NCBI RefSeq assembly: GCF_019308285.1 | Contig: NZ_WWEM01000031.1 | Coordinates: forward strand, 1 to 64,000 | DNA length: 64,000 nucleotides | From: Flavobacterium quisquiliarum | GTDB taxonomy: Bacteria > Bacteroidota > Bacteroidia > Flavobacteriales > Flavobacteriaceae | Direction of reading: 5' to 3' | Part shown: positions 7,957 to 16,565 of the stretch, piece by piece | Layout: each line of letters starts with the position of its first letter | How positions within the stretch are numbered: position 1 is the stretch's first letter | Notes under the pieces: model-generated | The model's input: only the letters and a program-made list of their open reading frames with translations | Database searches by the model: none | What the model was told of the DNA's origin: nothing | Program-made: the position numbers and the translations under genes

Positions 7957-9825
7957 TTAATTTACTTCATAAATAAACGATTCAGAAGGTTTGATTTTAA
8001 ATCTTGCCGAACCTTCACCATTTTTCACGGTAAGATAGGTTTTGCTAACTGAATATAATTTATCTATAAGCACATAAGAACCATCTTTTAGATTCCATTT
8101 TGAAATCACAGAAGAAGGAATTATTAAATCAAACTCACTTTCTTTTTCTGAAGAGAAATTAGCAATTACAATTAGTTTTTGTTTTTCTGACCAGCGAACA
8201 TAAGAATATAGTAATGCATCATAATTCGGATTTTGACGGTTTACAGATTGAATTTCTTCAAAACTTCCCATCAAAGCACTGCTGTTGATTGTAAAATTCA
8301 ATAAACGTTTGTAAAAATCACGAAGGCTTTTTTCTGAATCAGATAATTGCCCGCCATCAAACTTTCCTTCATTCATCCAGCGCTGATGATTCGGAACTCC
8401 GATATAATCAAAAATAGAGGTTCTGGAGCGTTTACCAAAACCGGCATCTTCATTTCCAGCCTCCCCTACTTCTTGTCCAAAATAAATCATAGTTGGCGAA
8501 GTGCTCAATGTCGCAGAAACGACCATTAAAGGTTTTCCTCTTTCTGGACTCCCTGCAAATTCTGGTGAAGCCAAGCGTTGTTCATCATGATTGTCTAAAA
8601 AATGAAGCATATGATGTTCAATATCTGTCATTCTTTTCTGAATATCATTTAACTCATCTGGAAAAGATTTTCCGCGAATAATATCTTTCAGTTTATCGTA
8701 GGTTTCTACTTTATCATATAGATAATCCATTTTTCCGAAACGGATGTAATTCCGATATTCATTCGGATTATAAACTTCTGCCAATAAAAAAGCATTTGGA
8801 TTCTTCATTTTAATTGAAGAGTTCATATAACTCCAAAATTCATACGGAACCATTTCGGCCATATCATAGCGAAACCCATCCACTCCTTTTGCTGTCCAGT
8901 ACAAAGCGATATCTCTGAACTTTTTCCAAGAATCTGGCACGTCTTTATCCTGCCAAAAAGCAAAATGATCTTTATAACTTTTCTGATCAAATCCAACTGG
9001 AAGTTCCGGAAAGTCTTTACTGCCATCAGGACGAACGCCATAATTCACTTTAACAGTTTCATACCAATCGTTTTGATCTGGTTTTACTTTACGTGAACCA
9101 TTTCCTGTCCATTTCGCAGGATTTTCATCAAATTTACCATCAATAAGAGGATTTTTTTCTCCGTTTAACGGAATATCGCCATCAGGAATTTCAAAATGTT
9201 CTCTTGGAATATAATAGAAATTATTATCTCGTTTGTATTCAACTGAAACATCATCATCCGCACCAAAGTCTTTTACGCCAACAGGATTGGATTTACCTTT
9301 ATATTTTCTCGCAATATGATTTGGAACAATGTCAATAAGCACTTTTAAACCCGCATTATGAGTACGTTTTATTAAGGCTTCAAATTCTTCAAGACGTTTT
9401 GACGGATCAACAGCCAAATCAGGATTTACATTGTAATAATCTTTTACGGCGTAAGGAGAACCTGCTCTTCCTTTTACGACTTCAGGATCATCATTTGAGA
9501 TTCCGTAAACTGTATAATCTCGTACCAAAGCATGATGAGGTACGCCAGTATACCAAATATAGGTAACACCTAAATCTTTAATTTCGTGAAGTGCTTTATC
9601 TGTAAAATCATTAAATTTTCCAACTCCATTTTCTTCGATGGTTCCCCAAGGTTTATTGGTTTGATTTTTATTTCCAAAAAGGCGTGTAAAAACTTGATAA
9701 ACTACAACTTTCTTTTCTGCTGCAGTCTCTTCTTTTGCTGTACTCATTTTTAAATCTTGTGTTTTACATGCTGAAAACAGTACAGTTAATGTAATTCCAG
9801 CTGTAATTAATCTTTTGCTTATCAT
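7957..9825 (-). CDS. GH13 alpha-amylase lipoprotein
   Basis: Hydrolyses alpha-1,4-glucans. The 622-residue protein begins with a lipoprotein signal (lipid Cys20 in LFSACKT), so it is probably periplasmic or surface bound. The GH13 barrel has all conserved regions: DIVPNH (165-170), the nucleophile D321 in GFRYDMAE, the acid/base E350 in LLAEVYN, and the third acid D414 in FLDNHDEQR. A beta-sandwich C-terminal domain covers about the last 90 residues. No susC, susD or maltose genes are adjacent, so it looks like a stand-alone amylase divergent from the OstA-like gene. Confidence 0.93.
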   Translation of the reverse strand: MISKRLITAGITLTVLFSACKTQDLKMSTAKEETAAEKKVVVYQVFTRLFGNKNQTNKPWGTIEENGVGKFNDFTDKALHEIKDLGVTYIWYTGVPHHALVRDYTVYGISNDDPEVVKGRAGSPYAVKDYYNVNPDLAVDPSKRLEEFEALIKRTHNAGLKVLIDIVPNHIARKYKGKSNPVGVKDFGADDDVSVEYKRDNNFYYIPREHFEIPDGDIPLNGEKNPLIDGKFDENPAKWTGNGSRKVKPDQNDWYETVKVNYGVRPDGSKDFPELPVGFDQKSYKDHFAFWQDKDVPDSWKKFRDIALYWTAKGVDGFRYDMAEMVPYEFWSYMNSSIKMKNPNAFLLAEVYNPNEYRNYIRFGKMDYLYDKVETYDKLKDIIRGKSFPDELNDIQKRMTDIEHHMLHFLDNHDEQRLASPEFAGSPERGKPLMVVSATLSTSPTMIYFGQEVGEAGNEDAGFGKRSRTSIFDYIGVPNHQRWMNEGKFDGGQLSDSEKSLRDFYKRLLNFTINSSALMGSFEEIQSVNRQNPNYDALLYSYVRWSEKQKLIVIANFSSEKESEFDLIIPSSVISKWNLKDGSYVLIDKLYSVSKTYLTVKNGEGSARFKIKPSESFIYEVN

Positions 9826-10089
9826 ATATTGGGTTAATCTAAATATAGTGTTTTAAATTCTAAACACCTCAATAAAGGCGTCAGAACAAGTCTCTAAAAA
9901 TAACTCATTTTTTAAAAATCAAAGCATTTCTTTTTCATTTACATCGTTTTCGAACTAAATTAAAACAACTACAACGTGAGAGTTCAATGTTTTGTTGAAA
10001 AATAAAATAATGACTCTCACTCCAATTTTCTTGTTAATGACTTATTATAAATTAATGCTAATATCCACCACAGGTTCTAACCTTTTTCA

Positions 10090-10097
10090 TAAATTTG
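10090..10097 (+). promoter_or_regulatory. Candidate -7 promoter box
   Basis: TAAATTTG matches TAnnTTTG exactly, 16 bases before the start codon of the OstA-like gene, implying a very short 5' leader. No clear -33 TTG is seen. Confidence 0.35.
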
Positions 10098-10113
10098 ACA
10101 AAAATTTAATCAG

Positions 10114-11796
10114 TTGAAGAAATCACTCTTTTTCATATTTATTTGTCTGTCTTTTTTAAGCGTTCAATTCACTTTCGCGCAAGCAAAAAAAAAACCTGCA
10201 CAAACACCTAAAACAATTGTCATCGAGAATGCTGATTATTCTGATGTAGATCAGGTTAATGCACCAGATGCTCTGTTGCTAACTGGAAACGTAAAAATAA
10301 ATCATGACGGTGTTGTACTTACCTGCAACAAAGCTTATTTTTTTCAAAAAGAGAATTATTTAAAAGCATTTGGAAATGTACAATTAGTACAGGGAGATAC
10401 TTTATTCTTAAACAGTAAATATGCAGAGTATAGCGGTAATGCAAAAAAAGCTTTTGCAACAGGAGATGCCGTTTTAACTTCACCAGATGCTACATTGAGA
10501 ACTGACACGATTAATTTTGACAGAAATGTTCAGGAAGCTTTCTATAACACCAAAGGAACTATTGTAAACAAGGATAATACTTTGGTAAGCAAATCCGGAA
10601 GATATTATGCCGAACAAAAGAAGTTTCAGTTTCTCACAGAAGTAGTTATTACCAATCCTAAATATGTAATCAAGTCCAATCATTTGGATTATTACAGCAA
10701 TTCAGGTCATACTTATCTGCTTGGACCTTCTACTATTACAAGTAAAGAAAATTACATTTATACCGAAAAAGGTTTTTACGACACAAAGAAAAACTTAGCC
10801 CATTTTCTCCGAAAATCGTATATTAAATATGACGATCGGCGTATAGAAGGAGACAGTTTATTTTATAACCGAAATACCGAATTTGCATCGGCGACACGAA
10901 ATGTCAAAATTACGGATTCTATTAACAAAGGAATTGTAAAAGGACATTACGCAGAGCTTTTCAAGTTAAAAGATTCCATGTTTGTCACTAAAAGAGCCGT
11001 TGCCATTAACTTAGTTGAAAATGACTCGGTTTATATTCATGGCCAAAAATTAATGGTTACTGGAAAAGAAGGCGAAAGAATTTTAAGAGCCTATAAAAAT
11101 GTTCGTTTCTTTAAAATTGATATGAGCGGAAAATGTGATTCCATACATTCTGATTCCAAAATAGCCTTAACTAAATTAATTGGAAATCCGATTATTTGGA
11201 ATGGAGAAAATCAGATTACTGGTGATGTTATGCATCTAATTGGTGATAATAATACCCGAAAATTAGATTCTTTAAAAGTTTTAAATAATACTTTTCTCAT
11301 CTCAAAAGATACACTCGGAGCCGGATATAATCAAGTCAAGGGACTCAATTTGTTTGGAAAATTTCGGGATGGAAAACTACATGATGTCGATATAATTAAA
11401 AATACAGAGGTTATTTATTACAGCCGGAATGATCAAAACGAACTTGTTGGAATTGATAAAAGCGTAAGCAGTAAAATCAATTTGATTTTGGAAAACAATA
11501 AAATTGAAACTCTTACACTCTTCAATAATGTCGACGGCGATATGTTTCCTGAAGATGAGCTTCCAGAAAATGCACGAAAGCTTCGAGGAATGGTCTGGCG
11601 CGGTAATGAACGTATTAAGTCCAAAGACGACATTTTCACCGCAGAAGAAAATGAAATGAATGAAAAACTGATCAAAGAAGGGAAAGACGAGGAAGAAAAA
11701 GGTAAGAATGTCCCAATGAAAGTCAGGAAGGAAACTTTAGATTACGACAAGAAGAAACCCGCTGTAAAACCTGCAATAACACCTAAGAAAAAATAG
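10114..11796 (+). CDS. OstA-like protein (LPS-transport bridge family)
   Basis: A 560-residue exported protein with signal peptide (cleavage expected near FTFAQA) and repeated beta-strand segments typical of the OstA/LptA fold, for example the LLTGNVKINHDGVVLTCNKAYF-like stretch near residues 55-75 and similar repeats through residue 350. Family members shuttle lipopolysaccharide through the periplasm to LptD. The C-terminus is Lys/Glu rich and low complexity. The start codon is TTG, chosen because the signal peptide begins there. The aminotransferase gene follows after a repeat-containing gap. Confidence 0.8.
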   Translation: MKKSLFFIFICLSFLSVQFTFAQAKKKPAQTPKTIVIENADYSDVDQVNAPDALLLTGNVKINHDGVVLTCNKAYFFQKENYLKAFGNVQLVQGDTLFLNSKYAEYSGNAKKAFATGDAVLTSPDATLRTDTINFDRNVQEAFYNTKGTIVNKDNTLVSKSGRYYAEQKKFQFLTEVVITNPKYVIKSNHLDYYSNSGHTYLLGPSTITSKENYIYTEKGFYDTKKNLAHFLRKSYIKYDDRRIEGDSLFYNRNTEFASATRNVKITDSINKGIVKGHYAELFKLKDSMFVTKRAVAINLVENDSVYIHGQKLMVTGKEGERILRAYKNVRFFKIDMSGKCDSIHSDSKIALTKLIGNPIIWNGENQITGDVMHLIGDNNTRKLDSLKVLNNTFLISKDTLGAGYNQVKGLNLFGKFRDGKLHDVDIIKNTEVIYYSRNDQNELVGIDKSVSSKINLILENNKIETLTLFNNVDGDMFPEDELPENARKLRGMVWRGNERIKSKDDIFTAEENEMNEKLIKEGKDEEEKGKNVPMKVRKETLDYDKKKPAVKPAITPKKK

Positions 11797-11895
11797 TTTT
11801 CGGTCGCAGTCACAGTTTTCAGTCCCTAAACAACTGAATACTGGGACCGAAAACCGAAACTTGGCTTAGCATCTCAGCATCTTAGTAACTTAGAA
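11797..11895. repeat. Intergenic inverted repeat
   Basis: Outer arms TTTTCGGTC (11797-11805) and GACCGAAAA (11845-11853) enclose CAGTTTTCAGTCCC-type sequence. It is followed by the dispersed motif CTTAGCATCTCAGCATCTTAG, the same family as at 280-310 and 35.2 kb. Confidence 0.5.
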
Positions 11896-11907
11896 GCTTA
11901 AAAAAAA

Positions 11908-13101
11908 ATGAATCCAGATTTTATAAAATACCAGGCACAAACTTCTCCCTATCCTTTAGGAATGGAAGTTTCGCATGCTATTGGCTCTTACATATACGAC
12001 ACAAATGATAAAAAATACTTAGATTTTGTTGCAGGGGTTTCAGCCTGTACACTCGGGCACCAGCATCCGCGTGTAAATCAAGCTATAAAAGATCAATTGG
12101 ACAAATATTCTCATGTAATGGTTTATGGAGAATATTCGCAGAGTCCAGCCGTTCAATATTGCAAAATGATGGCTTCGCTTCTGCCTGAATCACTTAATAA
12201 AACTTATTTAGTTAATTCGGGGACAGAAGCTATTGAAGGAGCCCTAAAATTAGCCAAAAGAACCACTGGAAGAAGTCAGCTAATTTCATGTCATAACGCA
12301 TATCATGGAAATACCATGGGTTCCATGAGTGTTATGGGGTTTGAAGAACGAAAACAAGCATTTAGACCTTTGCTTCCCGATGTTGATTTTATCACTTTTA
12401 ACAACGAAGAAGATTTACAAAAAATAACTAAACGAACCGCCGCTATTCTTTTAGAAACCATTCAAGGCGGTGCTGGCTTTATTCAACCCGAAAATAACTT
12501 CCTTCAAAAAGTCAAAAAACGCTGCGAAGAAGTTGGTGCTTTAATGATTGTCGACGAAATCCAGCCAGGCTTTGGAAGAACAGGAAAACTTTTTGGTTTT
12601 CAGAATTATGATGTTATTCCCGATATCGTGGTAATGGGCAAAGGAATGGGAGGCGGAATGCCTGTTGGAGCTTTCACCGCATCTGCAGAAAGAATGGATC
12701 TTTTAACCGAAAATCCAAAACTAGGTCATATTACCACTTTTGGTGGTCACCCTGTCATTGCGTCAGCCTGTTTAGCTACTTTGCAGGAATTAACTGAAAC
12801 AAATTTAATGGCAGAAACTCTGGAGAAGGAAAAACTCTTCAGATCGCTTTTGGTACATCCTTTGATAACAGAAGTTAGAGGAAAAGGATTAATGCTGGCT
12901 GCGATGACAGAATCTGCTGAAATTACCAACGAAGTCATTCTAAATTGTCAAGACAAAGGATTGATATTATTCTGGCTTTTATTTGAAGGATGTGCGATAC
13001 GAATTACACCTCCACTTACTATTTCAGAAGATGAAATTCGCGAAGGCTGTTCTATCATTTTAGGAGTAATGGATGAAATAATGAAAAAGAATACTAAATA
13101 A
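11908..13101 (+). CDS. Class III PLP-dependent aminotransferase
   Basis: A 397-residue fold-type I aminotransferase of the ornithine/acetylornithine/GABA class. PLP-site marks are SGTEA (104-108), D216 and Q219 in IVDEIQPGFGRTG, and the Schiff-base lysine K245 in VVMGKGMGGGMPVGAF. The substrate cannot be told from sequence. No arginine-biosynthesis genes are adjacent, so acetylornithine aminotransferase is only one option. It lies between the OstA-like and TPR genes on the same strand. Confidence 0.9.
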   Translation: MNPDFIKYQAQTSPYPLGMEVSHAIGSYIYDTNDKKYLDFVAGVSACTLGHQHPRVNQAIKDQLDKYSHVMVYGEYSQSPAVQYCKMMASLLPESLNKTYLVNSGTEAIEGALKLAKRTTGRSQLISCHNAYHGNTMGSMSVMGFEERKQAFRPLLPDVDFITFNNEEDLQKITKRTAAILLETIQGGAGFIQPENNFLQKVKKRCEEVGALMIVDEIQPGFGRTGKLFGFQNYDVIPDIVVMGKGMGGGMPVGAFTASAERMDLLTENPKLGHITTFGGHPVIASACLATLQELTETNLMAETLEKEKLFRSLLVHPLITEVRGKGLMLAAMTESAEITNEVILNCQDKGLILFWLLFEGCAIRITPPLTISEDEIREGCSIILGVMDEIMKKNTK

Positions 13102-13352
13102 AACTTCAGATTTTTTCAAAAGAATAATATTGTTTTATCTGGAATTTAATTTCATTAAGACATTTTCAGCATTAAAAGAAAATAGACAAAATCGAAGCTA
13201 ATCTCTTGACAACAAGAGAGATTTCTTCCCAAAATCGAATAAAAAACGCCATATATTGTTAATTAAATTGTTCAAAACAATTAATTTCTTATCCTTACAG
13301 CAATTATATGGTTGCCTAAATTTATATCAGGCTAATTTCAAATATACGAAGT

Positions 13353-14747
13353 ATGCAATTAAGCAACGAAGAAGAAGATTATAACCTATCCCTATCCAAA
13401 TTTGAGTCGATGTTAAAAACGAACAAAGTACTCTTTTTTGATTCTGAAGAATTCGAAGAAATCATTCTTCATTATTTAGACATAGGCAAGGCTAATTTAG
13501 CAAAAAAGGCCTTAAAACTTGCATTAGACCAACATCCAAAATCTACAGGCTTAAAATTAGTACAAGTAGAAATGTTGGTTTATGATGACAAACTCGATCT
13601 GGCTGAAAAGCTTTTGAATGAGTTGTACGCAATTGAACCTAACAACGAGGAAATCTACATCCAAAAAGCCAATATCTGTTCCAAGAGAGATCAACACGAG
13701 AAAGCAGTCGAACTGTTAAAAATCGCGTTGCAGTACACTGACGACTATGCTGATGTATATAACTTAATTGGAATGGAATATCTTTTTATGGATAATCTCG
13801 AGCTGGCAAAAGAGAATTTTATCAAATGTCTTGAAGAAGACCTAGAAGATCAATCTGCGCTTTATAACGTAGTGTATTGTTTTGAATTTTTAGATCAAAA
13901 TCAGGAAGCTATTGTATATCTTAACGAATATATCAACAGAAATCCGTACAGTGAAATTGCATGGCATCAGCTTGGACGTCTTCATTATGGCGTAAAAGAA
14001 TACGAAAATGCAATTCGAGCATTTGATTATGCAACGTTGATTGATGACGAATTCTTAGGTGCTTTTATGGAAAAAGCAAAAGCGTACGAACGTCTGAAAA
14101 AATACAACGAAGCAATTGAAAGCTACAACAGAACAATAGAACTAGACGACGCAACATCTTACGCTCTTCTTCGAATTGGAAAATGTTACGAAAAACTAGG
14201 AAATTTAGCTAAAGCAATTCAATACTATAACCAGACTGTTCATGAAGATCCTCTTTTAGATAAAGGATGGATTGCGATAACAGATTTTCACCTTCGTCAG
14301 AAAAACTATCAAAAAGCATTATTCTTTGTCAATAAAGCTTTGGCAATTGACAATCAGAATCGTTTATACTGGAAAAGATATGCGACAATCAACAAACACA
14401 TGAATTTCTTTGAAGAAGCCGAATTCGGTTTTAGAAAAGCGGTTGAGTTTGGAGATTATGCATTAGATACTTGGTTATACTGGGTTGATATTCTACAGTT
14501 TTTAGGAGAATTCGAAAGTGCTATTCAGACTTTGTTACAAGCGTCGGAATATTTTCCTGAGGAAAACGAAATTGAATATCGTTTGGCTGGATTGTACTTT
14601 ATGATTCAAGATACCACAAAAGCTAAATTCCACTTAAGCAATGGCTTACGTCTTAATTTTGATAACTATATCTTAATTGAAGATTTATTTCCTGTGGTTT
14701 GGTCAAAAAAAACAGTAAAAAATTACATAGAAAAACATCGTAAATAA
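13353..14747 (+). CDS. Tetratricopeptide repeat protein
   Basis: A 464-residue protein built almost entirely of TPR helix pairs with the usual 34-residue spacing; clear units start near residues 75, 110, 140, 205, 240, 275 and 310 (for example YNLIGMEYLFMDNLELAKENF). There is no signal peptide, so it is probably a cytoplasmic scaffold. It ends three bases before aroE, so the two are one transcription unit; this says nothing certain about its partner. Confidence 0.88.
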   Translation: MQLSNEEEDYNLSLSKFESMLKTNKVLFFDSEEFEEIILHYLDIGKANLAKKALKLALDQHPKSTGLKLVQVEMLVYDDKLDLAEKLLNELYAIEPNNEEIYIQKANICSKRDQHEKAVELLKIALQYTDDYADVYNLIGMEYLFMDNLELAKENFIKCLEEDLEDQSALYNVVYCFEFLDQNQEAIVYLNEYINRNPYSEIAWHQLGRLHYGVKEYENAIRAFDYATLIDDEFLGAFMEKAKAYERLKKYNEAIESYNRTIELDDATSYALLRIGKCYEKLGNLAKAIQYYNQTVHEDPLLDKGWIAITDFHLRQKNYQKALFFVNKALAIDNQNRLYWKRYATINKHMNFFEEAEFGFRKAVEFGDYALDTWLYWVDILQFLGEFESAIQTLLQASEYFPEENEIEYRLAGLYFMIQDTTKAKFHLSNGLRLNFDNYILIEDLFPVVWSKKTVKNYIEKHRK

Positions 14748-14749
14748 GA

Positions 14750-15502
14750 ATGGTTGATATTTTATTAAGAAGACGTTTTGGATTATTAGGGCGTAACATT
14801 AGTTATTCTTTTTCAAAAGGTTATTTTACAGAAAAATTTAAAAATGAAGTTTTTGCTGGTAACAGCTATGAGAATTTTGACATTTCGGAAATTAATTATT
14901 TCACTGAATTAATTAAAAACAATCCAGATTTAAAAGGGTTAAATGTTACCATTCCTTACAAAGAACAAGTTATTCCTTTCTTAGATAAATTATCAAGAAA
15001 AGCTACTTTAATTGGTGCTGTTAATACCATAAAATTCACTAAAAGTGGCAAATTAAAAGGCTACAATACCGATTATTACGGATTTAAAAAGTCTTTAGAA
15101 CCGCTTTTAGAACCACATCATAAAAAAGCGCTTATTCTGGGAACAGGCGGTGCTTCTAAAGGTGTTGCTTTTGCTCTAGATGAATTGGGTATTCCGTATA
15201 CTTTTGTTTCCAGAGAAGCGAAAGAAAATATTATCGATTACGATTTGATCAATGCCACTACTTTTGATAATTTCCAAATTATAATCAACTGTACGCCAGT
15301 GGGAACAAGTCCAAACATTGATGCCTGTCCAAGCTTGCCTTATGAGTTTTTTACAGAGAAGCATATTGCTTACGACTTAATTTATAATCCCGCAGAAACT
15401 ACATTTCTAAAATTATCAAAAGAAAAAGGTGCTGTAATCAAAAACGGTCACGACATGCTGATTTTTCAGGCAGAAAAAGCTTGGAAAATTTGGAACAAAT
15501 AA
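14750..15502 (+). CDS. aroE: Shikimate dehydrogenase
   Basis: Reduces 3-dehydroshikimate to shikimate with NADPH in aromatic amino acid synthesis. At 250 residues it shows the substrate-site SYSFSKGYF near the start, catalytic K71 in NVTIPYKE, N92 in GAVNT, D108 in NTDYYGF, the nucleotide-binding loop GTGGASKG (about 126-133), and NCTPVG near 181. The other shikimate genes are not linked here. Confidence 0.95.
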   Translation: MVDILLRRRFGLLGRNISYSFSKGYFTEKFKNEVFAGNSYENFDISEINYFTELIKNNPDLKGLNVTIPYKEQVIPFLDKLSRKATLIGAVNTIKFTKSGKLKGYNTDYYGFKKSLEPLLEPHHKKALILGTGGASKGVAFALDELGIPYTFVSREAKENIIDYDLINATTFDNFQIIINCTPVGTSPNIDACPSLPYEFFTEKHIAYDLIYNPAETTFLKLSKEKGAVIKNGHDMLIFQAEKAWKIWNK

Positions 15503-15568
15503 AAAGAAGTAAAAAATAAAATGTTAACGTATTTTTTGTATTTTTAAATCACTTATTAACAGGTGGTT

Positions 15569-16315
15569 ATGAGAAAAATACAAGTATTTAGCATTTTATT
15601 TTTTTTATTTCACAATCTTCTTTCAGCTCAGAAAAACGATACCTTACAAAGTCCTTTCTCTGAGCCTCGTTATCACTATTTTCTTAAGACAATTATATTT
15701 TTTGATGAGTATTTAGATACCAATAATGGATCATTTAACACTACTCAATTGCGTGTTCTGCTTCCAATTGGAAACAAAGCTTGGAATTTACGTTTTGATC
15801 TTCCATTAATTTCTGCAAATACCAACTCTATAAACAAAACAGCAATTGGAGACGTCGGTATGGGAATAAGTTATATTCCTTACATGAAAAATACAAACGG
15901 AATTGCAGTAAGAGCAAGAGTGTATGCCAATACTGCCGCAGATCCCAATTTTGGGACAGGAAAATGGGTTGCAATGCCTGCAGTAATTTATGGAAAATAT
16001 TTATTTGAGAAAAAAATTCTATGGCTGTCAACTCTAGAATATCAAGGAAGTTTTGCTGGTCAAAATGATCGAAACGATATAAGTGTTACCATTTTTGAAA
16101 ATGTAGTCCTTCATTTTTTTGGAAAAAATTGGGTCGCAGGAGATGTTGCTTTTAGATACAATGCTATCATAGATGGTTTTCAAAACAATGCTTTTTTAGA
16201 ATTTGGGCGGAAAATTACACCTACAAATCTAGTATATGTGCATCCCAGCGCAGGATTTGGCGCAAACAGAACCTATAATTTTGGAATTGAAATGGGGGTT
16301 TTGATTCTTTTCTAG
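15569..16315 (+). CDS. Outer-membrane beta-barrel-type protein, function unknown
   Basis: About 248 residues with a signal peptide (cleavage near LLSAQKN) and alternating hydrophobic strands ending in an aromatic residue (GVLILF), as in outer-membrane barrels. Strand pairs such as TTQLRVLLPIGNKAWNLRFDLP and AVRARVYANT fit a small porin-like fold. A GTG two codons upstream (15563) could also serve, but the ATG at 15569 has better context (AGGTGG just before it). No substrate can be proposed. Confidence 0.7.
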   Translation: MRKIQVFSILFFLFHNLLSAQKNDTLQSPFSEPRYHYFLKTIIFFDEYLDTNNGSFNTTQLRVLLPIGNKAWNLRFDLPLISANTNSINKTAIGDVGMGISYIPYMKNTNGIAVRARVYANTAADPNFGTGKWVAMPAVIYGKYLFEKKILWLSTLEYQGSFAGQNDRNDISVTIFENVVLHFFGKNWVAGDVAFRYNAIIDGFQNNAFLEFGRKITPTNLVYVHPSAGFGANRTYNFGIEMGVLILF

Positions 16316-16499
16316 TCAAAGAAAAAAATCAATAGAACCTTACTAATTTACATTTTTACAGTAATAATCAAAAAAAGAATGCAGATTTTGAATTTATGGA
16401 TACCTCAGTTATTCAATCAAAAGAAATTCAACATAATAGTGAATAAGCTTAAAGAATAAGAATTTCGTCGTAAAATACAGCATAATCAAGCGATTTATT

Positions 16500-16529
16500 T
16501 TGTATTTAGAAACACCTTTACTATCTTTC
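16500..16529 (+). promoter_or_regulatory. Candidate promoter of the DUF349 gene
   Basis: TTG (16500-16502), a 19-base spacer, then TATCTTTC (16522-16529), one mismatch from TAnnTTTG. It implies transcription starting near 16535, which supports the ATG at 16566 over the upstream in-frame TTG at 16500. Confidence 0.5.
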
Positions 16530-16565
16530 GCTCTGTTTAAAATAAAAACCTTATACATTTTAAAG

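Noticed and set aside
16500..16565. TTG start extending the DUF349 protein by 22 residues
   Set aside because: The segment overlaps a TTG-N19-TATCTTTC promoter; the ATG at 16566 is a better start.
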